Assembly (NCBI RefSeq): GCF_009455635.1
Contig: NZ_QPER01000002.1
Location: forward strand, 1,364,001-1,428,000
Length of the DNA stretch: 64,000 nt
Origin: Paraburkholderia agricolaris
GTDB lineage: Bacteria; Pseudomonadota; Gammaproteobacteria; Burkholderiales; Burkholderiaceae
Direction of reading: 5' to 3'
Of this stretch, positions 25,872 through 34,680 are shown in pieces; positions within the stretch are counted from its first letter, which is position 1; each line of letters opens with the position of its first letter. The translations under genes were made by a program, and so were the position numbers. Below the pieces are notes generated by a model, which saw nothing but the letters and a program-made list of their open reading frames with translations, did not search any database and had not been told where the DNA came from.

Positions 25872-26882
25872 TTATGCTTCCAGCGCGAGCGTGGCGAACG
25901 TGCCCAGCCAATGTTCGCCCATGTAGTCGCCGGCCACGTGCGGCAGGGCGCTCTGAAGATGACGTTCGGCCGAATCGAACAATACGGTGCGGCGCACGTC
26001 GCCGGCCGGCAATGCGCGCGCCAGCGAACGCTGGCACCACGCGCGGCTCAGGTTCAGGCCATCCAGGTGGGCAATCTTGCCGTCGGTGCGATCGGTCACG
26101 GTGACAGGTTCGAACAGCGTGGCCGGGTTCTTCGCGCCGAGATCCGGCAGAAAGCGCCTGAACCATTCGCTGAATTGCGCGGGCGGCAACACCCGCCGCA
26201 TCAATTCCGCTTCCATCAGCGAAGGCGACAGGAACTCGTCGCCGGCCGGCTCCCAGGCCTGACACGCGACATCGTTCAGGAACCAGCGCTCCGCCGTGTT
26301 GACCAGCAGCGCTTCGAGCGATTCACGCGAGGTTTGCCGCGCGAAATCGAGCGTGAGCGCAAGCGCGAATGCCATGTTGAAGTGCGTGCCGACGCGCAAC
26401 GGGTAGGTCGCTTTCGGCAGAAATTCCTCGAAGCGCTCGACAAAGGCCTCGGTCAAGGGCGCAAAAACCTTGGACCAGCGCGCCGCTTCCGATAGCTTCA
26501 GCGTGTGCAGTTGCGCGCTTAGTGCAAGCAGCCAGGCCCATCCATACGGGCGCTCGAAACCGCGGTTATGCGCCAGATCGAGATACGCCAGCTCGCCGGC
26601 CACATTTGCCGGGGTGAAATGCTCGTCGACCACCGCGACAATGCGCGCTGCTTCAGGCAGATCGGGGAAGCGGTCGAGCAGATGCAGGATGAGCCAGTAA
26701 CCATGCACGCACGAATGCCAATCGTAGCTGCCGTAAAAAATCGGATGCAGCGCGCGCGGGCCCTGCACGTCTTGCGGACCGGCAAGCGAATGGGTCAGCT
26801 TGTTCGGATACTCGCGCGTGAGATGGGCGAGTGCGAGATTGGCGAATTTAGACGCGAATTCGGGCGTGAGTTGAACAGTCAT
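25872..26882 (-). CDS. DUF2891 family protein
   Basis: A 336-residue cytoplasmic protein of the DUF2891 family (all-helical, glycosidase-like toroid by fold prediction in the literature; function unknown). Recognisable segments are HPIFYGSYDWHSCVHGYW, LDLAHNRGFERPYGWAWLL, VGTHFNMAFALALTLDF and CQAWEPAGDEFLSPSL. Conserved His, Trp, Asp and Glu in these segments could form an active site. The ATG at 26882 follows a strong GAGGAGG ribosome binding site; the open frame extends nine codons further without one. It lies ten bases after the DUF979 gene and forms an operon with DUF979 and DUF969. No signal peptide. Confidence 0.85.
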   Translation of the reverse strand: MTVQLTPEFASKFANLALAHLTREYPNKLTHSLAGPQDVQGPRALHPIFYGSYDWHSCVHGYWLILHLLDRFPDLPEAARIVAVVDEHFTPANVAGELAYLDLAHNRGFERPYGWAWLLALSAQLHTLKLSEAARWSKVFAPLTEAFVERFEEFLPKATYPLRVGTHFNMAFALALTLDFARQTSRESLEALLVNTAERWFLNDVACQAWEPAGDEFLSPSLMEAELMRRVLPPAQFSEWFRRFLPDLGAKNPATLFEPVTVTDRTDGKIAHLDGLNLSRAWCQRSLARALPAGDVRRTVLFDSAERHLQSALPHVAGDYMGEHWLGTFATLALEA

Positions 26883-26892
26883 CGGCGCCTCC

Positions 26893-27846
26893 TCAAAAGC
26901 GGAATACAAACAGGTACAACAGTATGGTATTGACGATCAGCAATAGTAAAGCAGTTGGCCACTGAGCCTTGATCACGCCATTCTGGTCTTTCAGTTCAAG
27001 CAGCGCGGCCGGCACGATATTGAAGTTGGCGGCCATTGGGGTCATTAAAGTGCCGCAGAAGCCGCACAACATGCCGATCGCACCGAGAATGGCCGGGTTG
27101 CCATGGAACTGATGCACGATCAATGGCAGGCCGATGCCGGCTGTCATCACCGGAAACGCGGCAAACGCGTTACCCATGATCATCGTGAAGATCGCCATGC
27201 CGAATGTATAAGCTGCGACCACTGCGAAAGCGGAGTCGACCGGAATCCACGTTTTCACGAGATCCGACACGACGTGGCCCACACCGGCAATCGCAAACAG
27301 CGCGCCGAGGGCGGCCAGCATCTGCGGCAGAATCGCGGCCCAACCCACGGTATCCATGGTGTGCCGCGCGTCTTTCAGCGCATGCACCGGCGAGTCGCGC
27401 AACATAAACAGCGCGGCGCCGAAGGCGACCAGCGTGCCCAGCACCAGTGAAATCAGCGTGACGTTCTTCGGCTCGACGAACGGTACATATTTCAGCGTCA
27501 AGGTGCCGAGCAGGGTAATGACCGGAATCAGCAGCGCCGGGATGAAAAGCTTATTGCCGAAGCGCCGTGCGTTGGCTTCGCGGCGCGTGGCGGCCGCTTC
27601 GCTATTGCCGTTGGTTTTGCCTTTGCCGAGCTTGCCGGACCCGGCGATCAGGGCGAGTGCAATCGCGAGACAGCCGGTCACGAAATGCGGCAGTTCTCCG
27701 CCGAACATAAAGGTGATTGCGTAGATACCCCAGAACAGAAAGTTGACGATACGGCGTGGGTTCGAGCGGTCTTGCAGATTGAAGAGCGCGAACGCGGCAA
27801 ACATCAAACCGGCCAGCACGTAGAGGGATTCGAGCTTGATCATCAT
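26893..27846 (-). CDS. DUF979 family membrane protein (transporter component)
   Basis: A 317-residue integral membrane protein with about nine helices, starting at ATG 27846 in an ATGA overlap with the DUF969 stop. Motifs: FGGELPHFVTGCLAIALALIA, PVITLLGTLTLKYVPFVEPK, and MIMGNAFAAFPVMTAGIGLP, GMLCGFCGTLMTPMAANFN. DUF969 and DUF979 always occur as a pair and resemble the two halves of an ion-transporter-type permease. In other bacteria the pair sits next to pyrrolidone-carboxylate peptidase or 5-oxoprolinase genes, so 5-oxoproline transport has been suggested. No such peptidase gene is present here; instead DUF2891 follows. Confidence 0.85.
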   Translation of the reverse strand: MMIKLESLYVLAGLMFAAFALFNLQDRSNPRRIVNFLFWGIYAITFMFGGELPHFVTGCLAIALALIAGSGKLGKGKTNGNSEAAATRREANARRFGNKLFIPALLIPVITLLGTLTLKYVPFVEPKNVTLISLVLGTLVAFGAALFMLRDSPVHALKDARHTMDTVGWAAILPQMLAALGALFAIAGVGHVVSDLVKTWIPVDSAFAVVAAYTFGMAIFTMIMGNAFAAFPVMTAGIGLPLIVHQFHGNPAILGAIGMLCGFCGTLMTPMAANFNIVPAALLELKDQNGVIKAQWPTALLLLIVNTILLYLFVFRF

Positions 27847-28550
27847 CGTGCAATACCTCGTTGCTGTCCCGACGCCGCGCCCAGCGCATTCATCTTGTGC
27901 GAGAGATTGCGATCGAGCAGCATCAGGCGCACGACGTGAATTATGAGTGCCGCCACCGCCGTGGGAATCGCCCATACGGACACGTGCAAGGGCTCGACGA
28001 CGATGCCGTTCTGTTCGAGAAAACCTTTGATCAGCAGGATCGACTGGATCGCAATGAAAATATCTTCGCCGAAGAACACGGCAATATTGTCGACCGCCGA
28101 CGCATTCGCGCGGATCTGCTGACGCACCGCGTCGGGCAGTTCGCCATAGCGGTTCGCGGCGGCCGCCTCGGCCATCGGCGCGATCAGCGGACGCACCATC
28201 TGCGCATGGCCGCCGAGCGAAGTGAGCCCAAGCGCGGCGGTGATCTGGCGAATCACGAAATAGAGCATCAGCACGCGGCCCGTGGTGGCGGCGTGCAGGC
28301 GCGAAATCAGGTGTTTGGCCTGTTCTTTCAGGCCGTTGCGTTCGAGCAGCGCGATCACGGGCAGCGTGAGCCAGATCAGGCCCATGTAGCGGTTATCGGC
28401 GAATGCCTTGCCGAACGCGCTGACGATCTCCACCGGTTGCAAGCCCCCGGCGATGCCGGTGGCGATTCCCGCGATCGTCACCACCAGTAGCGCATTGAAG
28501 CGCAATGCGAAGCCGAGTACGACGATCGGCACGCCAATTAAGACCCACAT
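27843..28550 (-). CDS. DUF969 family membrane protein (transporter component)
   Basis: A 235-residue membrane protein, first gene of the DUF969-DUF979-DUF2891 operon. The ATG at 28550 follows GGAGA with a good spacer. Motifs include MWVLIGVPIVVLGFALRFNA, ADNRYMGLIWLTLPVIALLE, QITAALGLTSLGGHAQMVRP and AVFFGEDIFIAIQSILLIKG. It is the fixed partner of DUF979, probably forming a two-subunit inner-membrane carrier. The 347-base gap upstream (28551-28897) holds a perfect 14-base palindrome that may control the operon. Confidence 0.85.
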   Translation of the reverse strand: MWVLIGVPIVVLGFALRFNALLVVTIAGIATGIAGGLQPVEIVSAFGKAFADNRYMGLIWLTLPVIALLERNGLKEQAKHLISRLHAATTGRVLMLYFVIRQITAALGLTSLGGHAQMVRPLIAPMAEAAAANRYGELPDAVRQQIRANASAVDNIAVFFGEDIFIAIQSILLIKGFLEQNGIVVEPLHVSVWAIPTAVAALIIHVVRLMLLDRNLSHKMNALGAASGQQRGIAR

Positions 28551-28693
28551 GCTGTTCTCCTGTGTCGCTGCTATGTCGTTGTTTTGCCGCTGTGCGTGTT
28601 GTTTCAGATGCCTCGCGCAGACTGGTTGCACCCGTGATGCGACGGGTTGCGCCAGGTTGCAATGATGCGCGGGCGACGAAATCTAACACGATA

Positions 28694-28707
28694 ATTTATC
28701 GATAAAT
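28694..28707. promoter_or_regulatory. 14-base palindrome upstream of the DUF969 operon
   Basis: ATTTATCGATAAAT is perfect and overlaps a second repeat, CGATAA-T-TTATCG at 28689-28701. It lies about 145 bases before the DUF969 start in an AT-rich tract, the place expected for a repressor operator. The regulator is not identified; the LysR gene next to it is transcribed in the same direction and lies beyond. The rest of the 28551-28897 gap shows nothing recognisable. Confidence 0.5.
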
Positions 28708-28897
28708 AGTCGACAAAATGCGTTTTTCGGGTAAACGCCAGGTGGCAGGCTGATGGGCCGGTGAGTTTGCAGGGGGAACGGGATTCGCTGTTCGGGAGGC
28801 GTGGCTCAAGCCGGTAGCGTGTCTCGCGTCGGCAGGGCACGGCGCGGCACGACACAGCGCGGCACGGCGGAGTTCGGTTTCGCGCCGCGTCGCGCGT

Positions 28898-29806
28898 TCA
28901 GGCTGGCAGCGCGTTGTTCTTCAGACAGTCGATGAAATATTCCGCCGCATCGCCCAGCACGCCATCCTTGCGATGAATCAGGCTGAGCGCGAGGGGCGGC
29001 AGTGCGAAATCGAGCGCGACGCGTTCCAGCGTCCCGCACTCGATTTCCTCGTTCAACTGGAAATCCGGCCAGACACTCACCACGCCAGCTTCGCTGGCGA
29101 GCTCGGCATAGAGCCGCCGCGCGGTGCAGACCGTGATCTTCGAAGGCGGGGCCAGCGTCCCGCCTGTATCACCCGCGCGCGCGGTTAACGCGGCCCAGAA
29201 TGCGGGCACGCTCTTGCGCGTGTAGTTGTAGAGCCAGTGCGCTTCCCGCAAACCAGCAAGCTGTGTTGCGCCGGCCAGCGGATCGCCCGACCTGACCGCC
29301 AGCGATTGCGACACCTTGCCGAGCGGTGTTACGCGGAACTCGTTGCTGGGGTCCCCTTCGCCGGTAAAACCGATGCACATGTCGAATGAGCCGTCGCGCA
29401 GGCCGTCGATGAGACGCGTGGTCTGGTACTCGTGCACGTCGAGCTGCACATCGGGAAATCGCTTGCGGAAAGCGTGAATTGCTTCAGGCACGACGATCGA
29501 CGCCGCGAGCAGCGACACGCCGATCTCGAGTGTTCGCCCGGCCGACGACTTCATCTCCTCCAACTCCTGCTCGGCCCGCGCGATCTCGGTCACGATAGTC
29601 CGCGCACGCCGGAGCAGTGCTTCGCCATACGGTGTCAAACGAATCCCCGAGCCACTGCGCAACAGCAGTTGCACGCCGAGGCGCGCCTCCAGTTCCTTGA
29701 TGCTCTTGGTGACGGCCGGCTGCGACAGGCACAGCGCGTCGGCGGCGGCCATCAGCGTGCCGTGCTCGGCAATCGCCACGAGGGTGCGTAATTGAGTGGT
29801 TTTCAT
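28898..29806 (-). CDS. LysR-family transcriptional regulator
   Basis: A 302-residue LysR protein starting at ATG 29806 (MKTTQLRTLVAIAEHG). Helix-turn-helix: GTLMAAADALCLSQPAVTKS and IKELEARLGVQLLLRS. The effector domain runs from about residue 90 and contains YNYTRKSVPAFW. It is divergent from the M20 amidohydrolase gene (start 29942), and the 135-base gap contains TATGTACATA at 29833-29842. It most likely controls the amidohydrolase and the genes after it. The open frame extends upstream into the promoter region and was not used. Confidence 0.9.
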   Translation of the reverse strand: MKTTQLRTLVAIAEHGTLMAAADALCLSQPAVTKSIKELEARLGVQLLLRSGSGIRLTPYGEALLRRARTIVTEIARAEQELEEMKSSAGRTLEIGVSLLAASIVVPEAIHAFRKRFPDVQLDVHEYQTTRLIDGLRDGSFDMCIGFTGEGDPSNEFRVTPLGKVSQSLAVRSGDPLAGATQLAGLREAHWLYNYTRKSVPAFWAALTARAGDTGGTLAPPSKITVCTARRLYAELASEAGVVSVWPDFQLNEEIECGTLERVALDFALPPLALSLIHRKDGVLGDAAEYFIDCLKNNALPA

Positions 29807-29941
29807 GGTGTCCGCGGCCCATAAGCGTTGGCTATGTACATAAAAAACTGGAAATTGACCAGTCGCGGGGCTGGCTAGTATAGCCACTCCGCCGCTGTTC
29901 ACGAGGCGCGCGGCCGGCAGCACTCAAGACAAGGAGCGAAA

Positions 29942-31105
29942 GTGGGACTGAACGTTATCGATGCGGACATCGACGAACTGGTGGCATTGCGGCGAGACAT
30001 TCACGCCAATCCGGAGACGGCCTTCGACGAGACACGCACAAGCGAACTCGTCGCCGCGAAACTGCGCGCCTAGGATATCGAAACATACACAAGTATCGGC
30101 AAAACGGGCGTGGTCGGCGTCATTCGTGGCACGCGTACGACGCCCGGCATGGGGCGCACCATCGCATTGCGCGCCGACATGGATGCGCTGCCGATGGAAG
30201 AAGAGGGCCGTCCGTTGCACCGCTCGTTGCGGCAAGGGGTATTTCACGGTTGCGGCCATGACGGCCACACCGCGATGCTGCTCGGCACGGCACGCCATTT
30301 CAGTCGTCATCGAGATTTCGCCGGGACGCTCGTGCTGATTTTCCAACCCGCCGAGGAAACCGGCGGTGGTGCGCTGGCCATGCTGGCCGACGGGCTCGAA
30401 AGCCGTTTTCCGTACGACGAGATCTACGGCATGCACAATGCGCCGCATTTCGCACCGGGTACGTTCGGCGTACGCGACGGCGCCATGCTGGCGTCGTGCG
30501 ACGAGATGCGGATCGACGTGACCGGCGTTGGCGGTCATGGCTCGTCGCCTGAAAAGACCCGGGACCCGATCGCGGCTGCCGCACAACTCATTTGCGCGCT
30601 GCAGACTGTGGTGAGCCGCGCGATCGATCCTGCTTCGGCTGTCGTACTCAGCATCGGCAGCATTCATGCGGGCACCACGTCGAACGTGATTCCTTCGCAT
30701 GCGCAGATGACGGGCACCATGCGCACGTTCGACGAAAGCGTGCGCGAACGGATGAAGGCGCGCATCGAGTCGATCTGCGCGGGCGTCGCGCTCGCGACCG
30801 AATGCGAGATCGCGGTGACGTTCTATGGCAGCTCGCCCGCGACGATCAATCATCGTGTGCAGGCCGAAGCTGCGGCAGCAGCGGCGGAGGAAGTGTTCGG
30901 CGCGGAGAACGTGCTGCGCGATTTTCCGCCGCTCAACGGCTCCGAGGACTTCTCTGAGTTTCTATTGCGTCGCCCCGGCGCCTATGTGCTGCTTGGCCAG
31001 GGCGGGGTCTATTGCCATCACCCCGAGTTCGATTTCAACGACGAAGTGCTGCCGCTCGGCGTGCGCTTCTTCGTGACGTTGGCCCTCGCGCGTCTCGACG
31101 CCTAG
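29942..31105 (+). pseudogene. M20-family amidohydrolase interrupted by one in-frame TAG
   Basis: The gene starts with GTG at 29942 after AAGGAG (29931-29936) and begins VDIDELVALRRDIHANPE-style (IDELVALRRDIHANPETAFD). Codon 44 is TAG (30071-30073) where relatives have Trp in LRAWGIE-type sequence, so a single TGG-to-TAG change is likely. The same frame then stays open for 343 codons. It keeps the metal and catalytic motifs RADMDALPM, HGCGHDGHTAMLLG, PAEETGGGA, HNAPHFAPG and NGSEDFSEF of hippurate/N-acyl-amino-acid amidohydrolases. Without suppression only a 43-residue peptide is made; restart at GTG 30110 would drop the N-terminal part. Total intact length would be 387 residues, normal for the family. 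Confidence 0.85.
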
Positions 31106-31175
31106 CCCGTCCTTTCGCATCAGCCGCATCGGCCGCATCACAAATACAGCCACTTGTTCCAGTCAGGAGACACCT

Positions 31176-31955
31176 ATGAAGCAGCGCTTGCTGCCGGCAC
31201 TCGCTGCCGCCGCCCTTGCCCTTGTTGCCGCCCAGCCGGCGCAGGCCGAAACCTTGCGCTTCGGCACCGATCCGACCTATCCGCCGTACGAATACAAATT
31301 GCCGAGCGGCCAGCTCGTGGGGCTCGACATCGAGATCGGCAATAGCCTGTGCGCTGCCGCGCATGTGAAATGCGAATGGGTGGAGGGCAGTTTCGACGGA
31401 CTGATCGCCGGGTTGCAATCGCGCAAATTCGATGCGATCAATGCGTCGCTTGCGGCCACGGCTTCACGACGCGCGGTGATGGATTTCACGACGCCGCTGT
31501 ATCCCGCGGATATTCGCCTCGTTGCCGCGAAGACCGCTCACTTGCAGCCCAATGGGACGTCGCTGGCCGGCAAGCGTATCGGCGTGCTGCAAGGTTCGAC
31601 GCAGGCGGTGTTCGCGAAGCAGAACTGGGCTACGCACGGTGTGTCGATCGTCGAGTATCAGGATCAGAACAGCGTGTATGCCGACCTGCTGAACGGACGG
31701 CTCGACGGTACACTGGTCGTCGGCGCCGCCGCTCAACTGGGTTTCCTTGCAAAGCCGGAGGGCAGGAATTTCGAACTGGCCGGGCCGCAGATCGTCGATC
31801 CCGCGATGCTCTCCGCAAGCAGCGTGATCGGCGTGCGCAAGACCGACGCGCACACGCTGCAGATGCTCGACGCAGCGATCGCTCAACTCAAGCAGAACGG
31901 CACGATAGAGCGGCTCACGCACAAATACCTGGACGCAGGGGCCAGTACGAAGTAA
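31176..31955 (+). CDS. Periplasmic amino-acid binding protein (ABC family 3)
   Basis: A 259-residue binding protein with a 24-residue signal peptide (to AQA) and the SBP_bac_3 layout: ETLRFGTDPTYPPYEYK, LVGLDIEIGNSLC, GSFDGLIAGLQSRKFDAINA and MDFTTPLY. It resembles Lys/Arg/Orn or His binding proteins that deliver ligand to a membrane permease. No cognate permease or ATPase gene lies nearby, so it is an orphan that must share a transporter encoded elsewhere. It follows the broken M20 gene by 70 bases and precedes a porin by 90 bases, suggesting a transport-linked transcript. Ligand unknown. Confidence 0.88.
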   Translation: MKQRLLPALAAAALALVAAQPAQAETLRFGTDPTYPPYEYKLPSGQLVGLDIEIGNSLCAAAHVKCEWVEGSFDGLIAGLQSRKFDAINASLAATASRRAVMDFTTPLYPADIRLVAAKTAHLQPNGTSLAGKRIGVLQGSTQAVFAKQNWATHGVSIVEYQDQNSVYADLLNGRLDGTLVVGAAAQLGFLAKPEGRNFELAGPQIVDPAMLSASSVIGVRKTDAHTLQMLDAAIAQLKQNGTIERLTHKYLDAGASTK

Positions 31956-32045
31956 ACGTCGCATCCACCAGTTGCGCTGTTGCCGGCGCGCGAGACCCGC
32001 CTCGCGCGCGGCATGGCGTTCGACCTCTACCTGCTGAACCACACC

Positions 32046-33194
32046 ATGAAACGACACGCACTATTGGGCTGCGTGCTGAGCGCGGTCGCGCTCGGCGCAC
32101 ACGCAAGCGACGACACCAGCATTACGCTATTCGGCATCATCGACCAGGGCATTGTCTATACCCCGAACCAGGGCGGCTCACGCGCGGTCCAGATGGTTAG
32201 CGGTACCACGGCGCCAACCAAATGGGGCCTGCGCGGCACCGAAGATCTCGGCGGCAGCAACAAGGCGCTGTTCATGCTGTCCACCACTTTCTCCGCTAAT
32301 AACGGCACTTCGTGGCCGAGCGGCCGGATGTTTGGCGACTACGCATGGCTCGGTCTCGCGAATGACCGTCTCGGTACACTCAAACTCGGCCGTCAGTCGG
32401 ATTCGATGATCGCTTATCTCGGCGACTTCTCCGCGGTCGGCAGTTGGGGCGGAACGTTCTTTGCGCACCCGTTCGACAACGACAATCTGTGGGACTCTTT
32501 CCTGCTGAACAATGCGGTGCGATACGAGAGCATCAGCGTTGCCGGATTTGACGTCGGCGCCACCTATGCATTCAGCAACAAGGCCGGGTCGAGCTCGGGA
32601 ACTGGCTCGGGTTTCGCCGACAACCGCGTCTGGGAAGCCGCCGCACGCTATCGGGCCGGTCCGTTCAGTGCCGCGCTTGTCTACGAACAGCTCGACCATC
32701 CAGGCGACGACGGCGCTGGCACCCTGGGTGCGGTAGATGCGGCGGACGCGAATTTCACATCGAACGGGCAGCGCATTTATGGCATCGGTATTGGCTATGC
32801 GTTCCAGCGTGCGGAACTGCATGCCAACATCACGCGCACGACATTGTCGGAGCCCACCAGCGAGTACCAGAGCCCGGGCTTTGACGGCGCGAGTTCGATG
32901 AGCTTCGACAATGTCGAAATCAATGCGGTCTATCATCTGACGCCCACCTTCAGCGTTGAAGGTGCGTACACCTACACGGCGGCCAAAGTGAACGGCAGCG
33001 CGCCACACTGGAACCAGCTCGGGCTAGTGGCCGAGTATGCGCTGTCGCATCGCACCAGTGTCTATGCGCAAGGCGTTTATCAACGCGTCACCGGGGATGG
33101 GTCGCCGTTCGCGCACGCGCAGATCAATACGCTTTCGCCTGCCTCAGGCGACGTTCAGTCGGTAGTCGGAATCGGATTGCGGCACTTCTTCTAA
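32046..33194 (+). CDS. Gram-negative porin (Burkholderia trimeric porin family)
   Basis: A 382-residue porin starting at ATG 32046. Signal peptide of about 19 residues (MKRHALLGCVLSAVALGAHA) before SDDTSITLFGIIDQG. Typical motifs: KWGLRGTEDLGGSNKALFML, GRMFGDYAWLGL, TLKLGRQSDSMI. The C-terminus is GIGLRHFF. It forms an outer-membrane channel. The position directly after the orphan binding protein and before the cytosine-deaminase-like gene suggests a role in uptake of the compounds handled by this cluster. The frame opens further upstream at 31980 but that part reads as non-signal sequence. Confidence 0.92.
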   Translation: MKRHALLGCVLSAVALGAHASDDTSITLFGIIDQGIVYTPNQGGSRAVQMVSGTTAPTKWGLRGTEDLGGSNKALFMLSTTFSANNGTSWPSGRMFGDYAWLGLANDRLGTLKLGRQSDSMIAYLGDFSAVGSWGGTFFAHPFDNDNLWDSFLLNNAVRYESISVAGFDVGATYAFSNKAGSSSGTGSGFADNRVWEAAARYRAGPFSAALVYEQLDHPGDDGAGTLGAVDAADANFTSNGQRIYGIGIGYAFQRAELHANITRTTLSEPTSEYQSPGFDGASSMSFDNVEINAVYHLTPTFSVEGAYTYTAAKVNGSAPHWNQLGLVAEYALSHRTSVYAQGVYQRVTGDGSPFAHAQINTLSPASGDVQSVVGIGLRHFF

Positions 33195-33380
33195 CGTGCG
33201 CGAATTCATATCTATTTGGAAAATGAATATAGTCCATCGCAACATTTAATTTGTAGATACTGCCGTTGTCCGATATGGTGCAGTGACCTATTCCATACAG
33301 GGCCATTGCAGCGCGACGAACGCTATCCGATCAGGGCGCGCCGGATGAGTCCTCGAGTCCTGATTTGCAGAGGCAGAACC

Positions 33381-34598
33381 ATGTTCGACCGCGTATTCGT
33401 CAATGCCGTAGACGCCGACGGCAATCCGCTCAACTTCGCTGTGCGTGAGGGCCGTTTGGCCGGCATCGGTCCGGTGCGTCCGCAGACCGACGGTGCGGAG
33501 ATCGTCGATCTGGAAGGACATCTGGTGTTGCCCGGATTTGTCGATGGCCATATTCACCTCGATAAAAGCTTCGTGGGCGACCGCTGGCGTCCGCATCGGC
33601 ACGTCGGGAGCCTGCGTGAGCGTCTCGCTATCGAAAAGCAGGAACTGGCAAGTGCCGCGCCTATCGTCGAGCGTGCCGACGCACTGATTCGCCAGGCCGC
33701 GTCGTTCGGCACGATTGCGATGCGCAGCCATGTCGACGTCGACGCAACGACGGGACTGACCAATCTGCATGCCGTGATGGAAGCGCGGGAGAAATGGCGC
33801 GGCGTTGTGGATATCGAACTCGTCGCGTTCCCGCAGGCGGGCGTCGTATCGTGCCCCGGCACGGCGGAAATTCTCGATGCGGCAGCCCGCGAAGGGGCAC
33901 AGGTCGTGGGCGGTATCGATCCGACCACGCTGGATGGTGACGCTGAGGGTCAACTCGACATTGTCTTCGGCATTGCTGAAAAGCGCGGCGTGAAAATCGA
34001 TATTCACCTCCATGAACCGGGGCAGCAAGGTATCGATCAGCTGCACCGTATTGCCGCGCGTACCAAGGCGTTGGGATTGAACGGCCGGGTCTCGGTGAGC
34101 CACGCCTACGGGCTCGGCGACGTCGCGCCCGAAGTGGCCGATCGTATAGCCGCTGCGCTTGCCGAAGCCGGTGTATCGATTATGACGAATGCTCCCGGCG
34201 ATCGGGCGTTCCCGCCGATCCTGCAACTGCGCGCAGCAGGGGTGCGCGTGTTCACCGGTAACGACAACATTCAGGACGCGTGGTGGCCGTATGGCAACGG
34301 CGACATGTTGCAACGAGCCATGCTGGTTGGTTACCGCTCCGGTTTCTATACCGACGAAGAACTGCGCGTTGCGCTGCACATGGCGACGGAAGCGGGCGCT
34401 GCGGTGCTGGAGAAAAGTGGCTACGGACTGAAGGTCGGTCATGAGGCGACCTTCGTCGTGGTGAAAGCGCCGAACGCCGCGGCTGCCGTCGCTGCCGTAC
34501 CGGCTGATCGGGCCATTGTCCGAAGCGGGCAATTCTGGGGCGATGCGTCCCGTCTGCAGTTCAAGGTCATGACGCCAGGATCTGGCATCGTCGCCTGA
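33381..34598 (+). CDS. Cytosine-deaminase-like metal-dependent amidohydrolase
   Basis: A 405-residue amidohydrolase of the CodA/AtzC group. Metal ligands are in HIHLDK (after LPGFVDG), HVDVD and HLHEPG, SHAYGLG, and the catalytic Asp in TGNDNIQD. The second-metal or base position is the Glu of HLHEPG. It hydrolyses a ring or side-chain C-N bond of a pyrimidine, creatinine-like or triazine-like compound; the substrate is unknown. It is clearly paralogous to the gene at 37034-38239, and the two flank an AllE-like cupin and a third amidohydrolase. AT-rich sequence upstream (33195-33380) is the probable promoter. Cytoplasmic, no signal peptide. The start at 33381 matches the first core strand MFDRVFVNAVDADG. 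Confidence 0.85.
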   Translation: MFDRVFVNAVDADGNPLNFAVREGRLAGIGPVRPQTDGAEIVDLEGHLVLPGFVDGHIHLDKSFVGDRWRPHRHVGSLRERLAIEKQELASAAPIVERADALIRQAASFGTIAMRSHVDVDATTGLTNLHAVMEAREKWRGVVDIELVAFPQAGVVSCPGTAEILDAAAREGAQVVGGIDPTTLDGDAEGQLDIVFGIAEKRGVKIDIHLHEPGQQGIDQLHRIAARTKALGLNGRVSVSHAYGLGDVAPEVADRIAAALAEAGVSIMTNAPGDRAFPPILQLRAAGVRVFTGNDNIQDAWWPYGNGDMLQRAMLVGYRSGFYTDEELRVALHMATEAGAAVLEKSGYGLKVGHEATFVVVKAPNAAAAVAAVPADRAIVRSGQFWGDASRLQFKVMTPGSGIVA

Positions 34599-34680
34599 AA
34601 ATGCCGTCCGGCAGGGAGCCGATACATGGCGTGCGCGCCGGCATCGGAACATCAACGTGAATTATCAAGGAGAGTGGCGA

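Noticed and set aside
33288..34655. 455-codon minus-strand open frame
   Set aside because: Antisense of the cytosine-deaminase-like gene; no domain or ribosome site.
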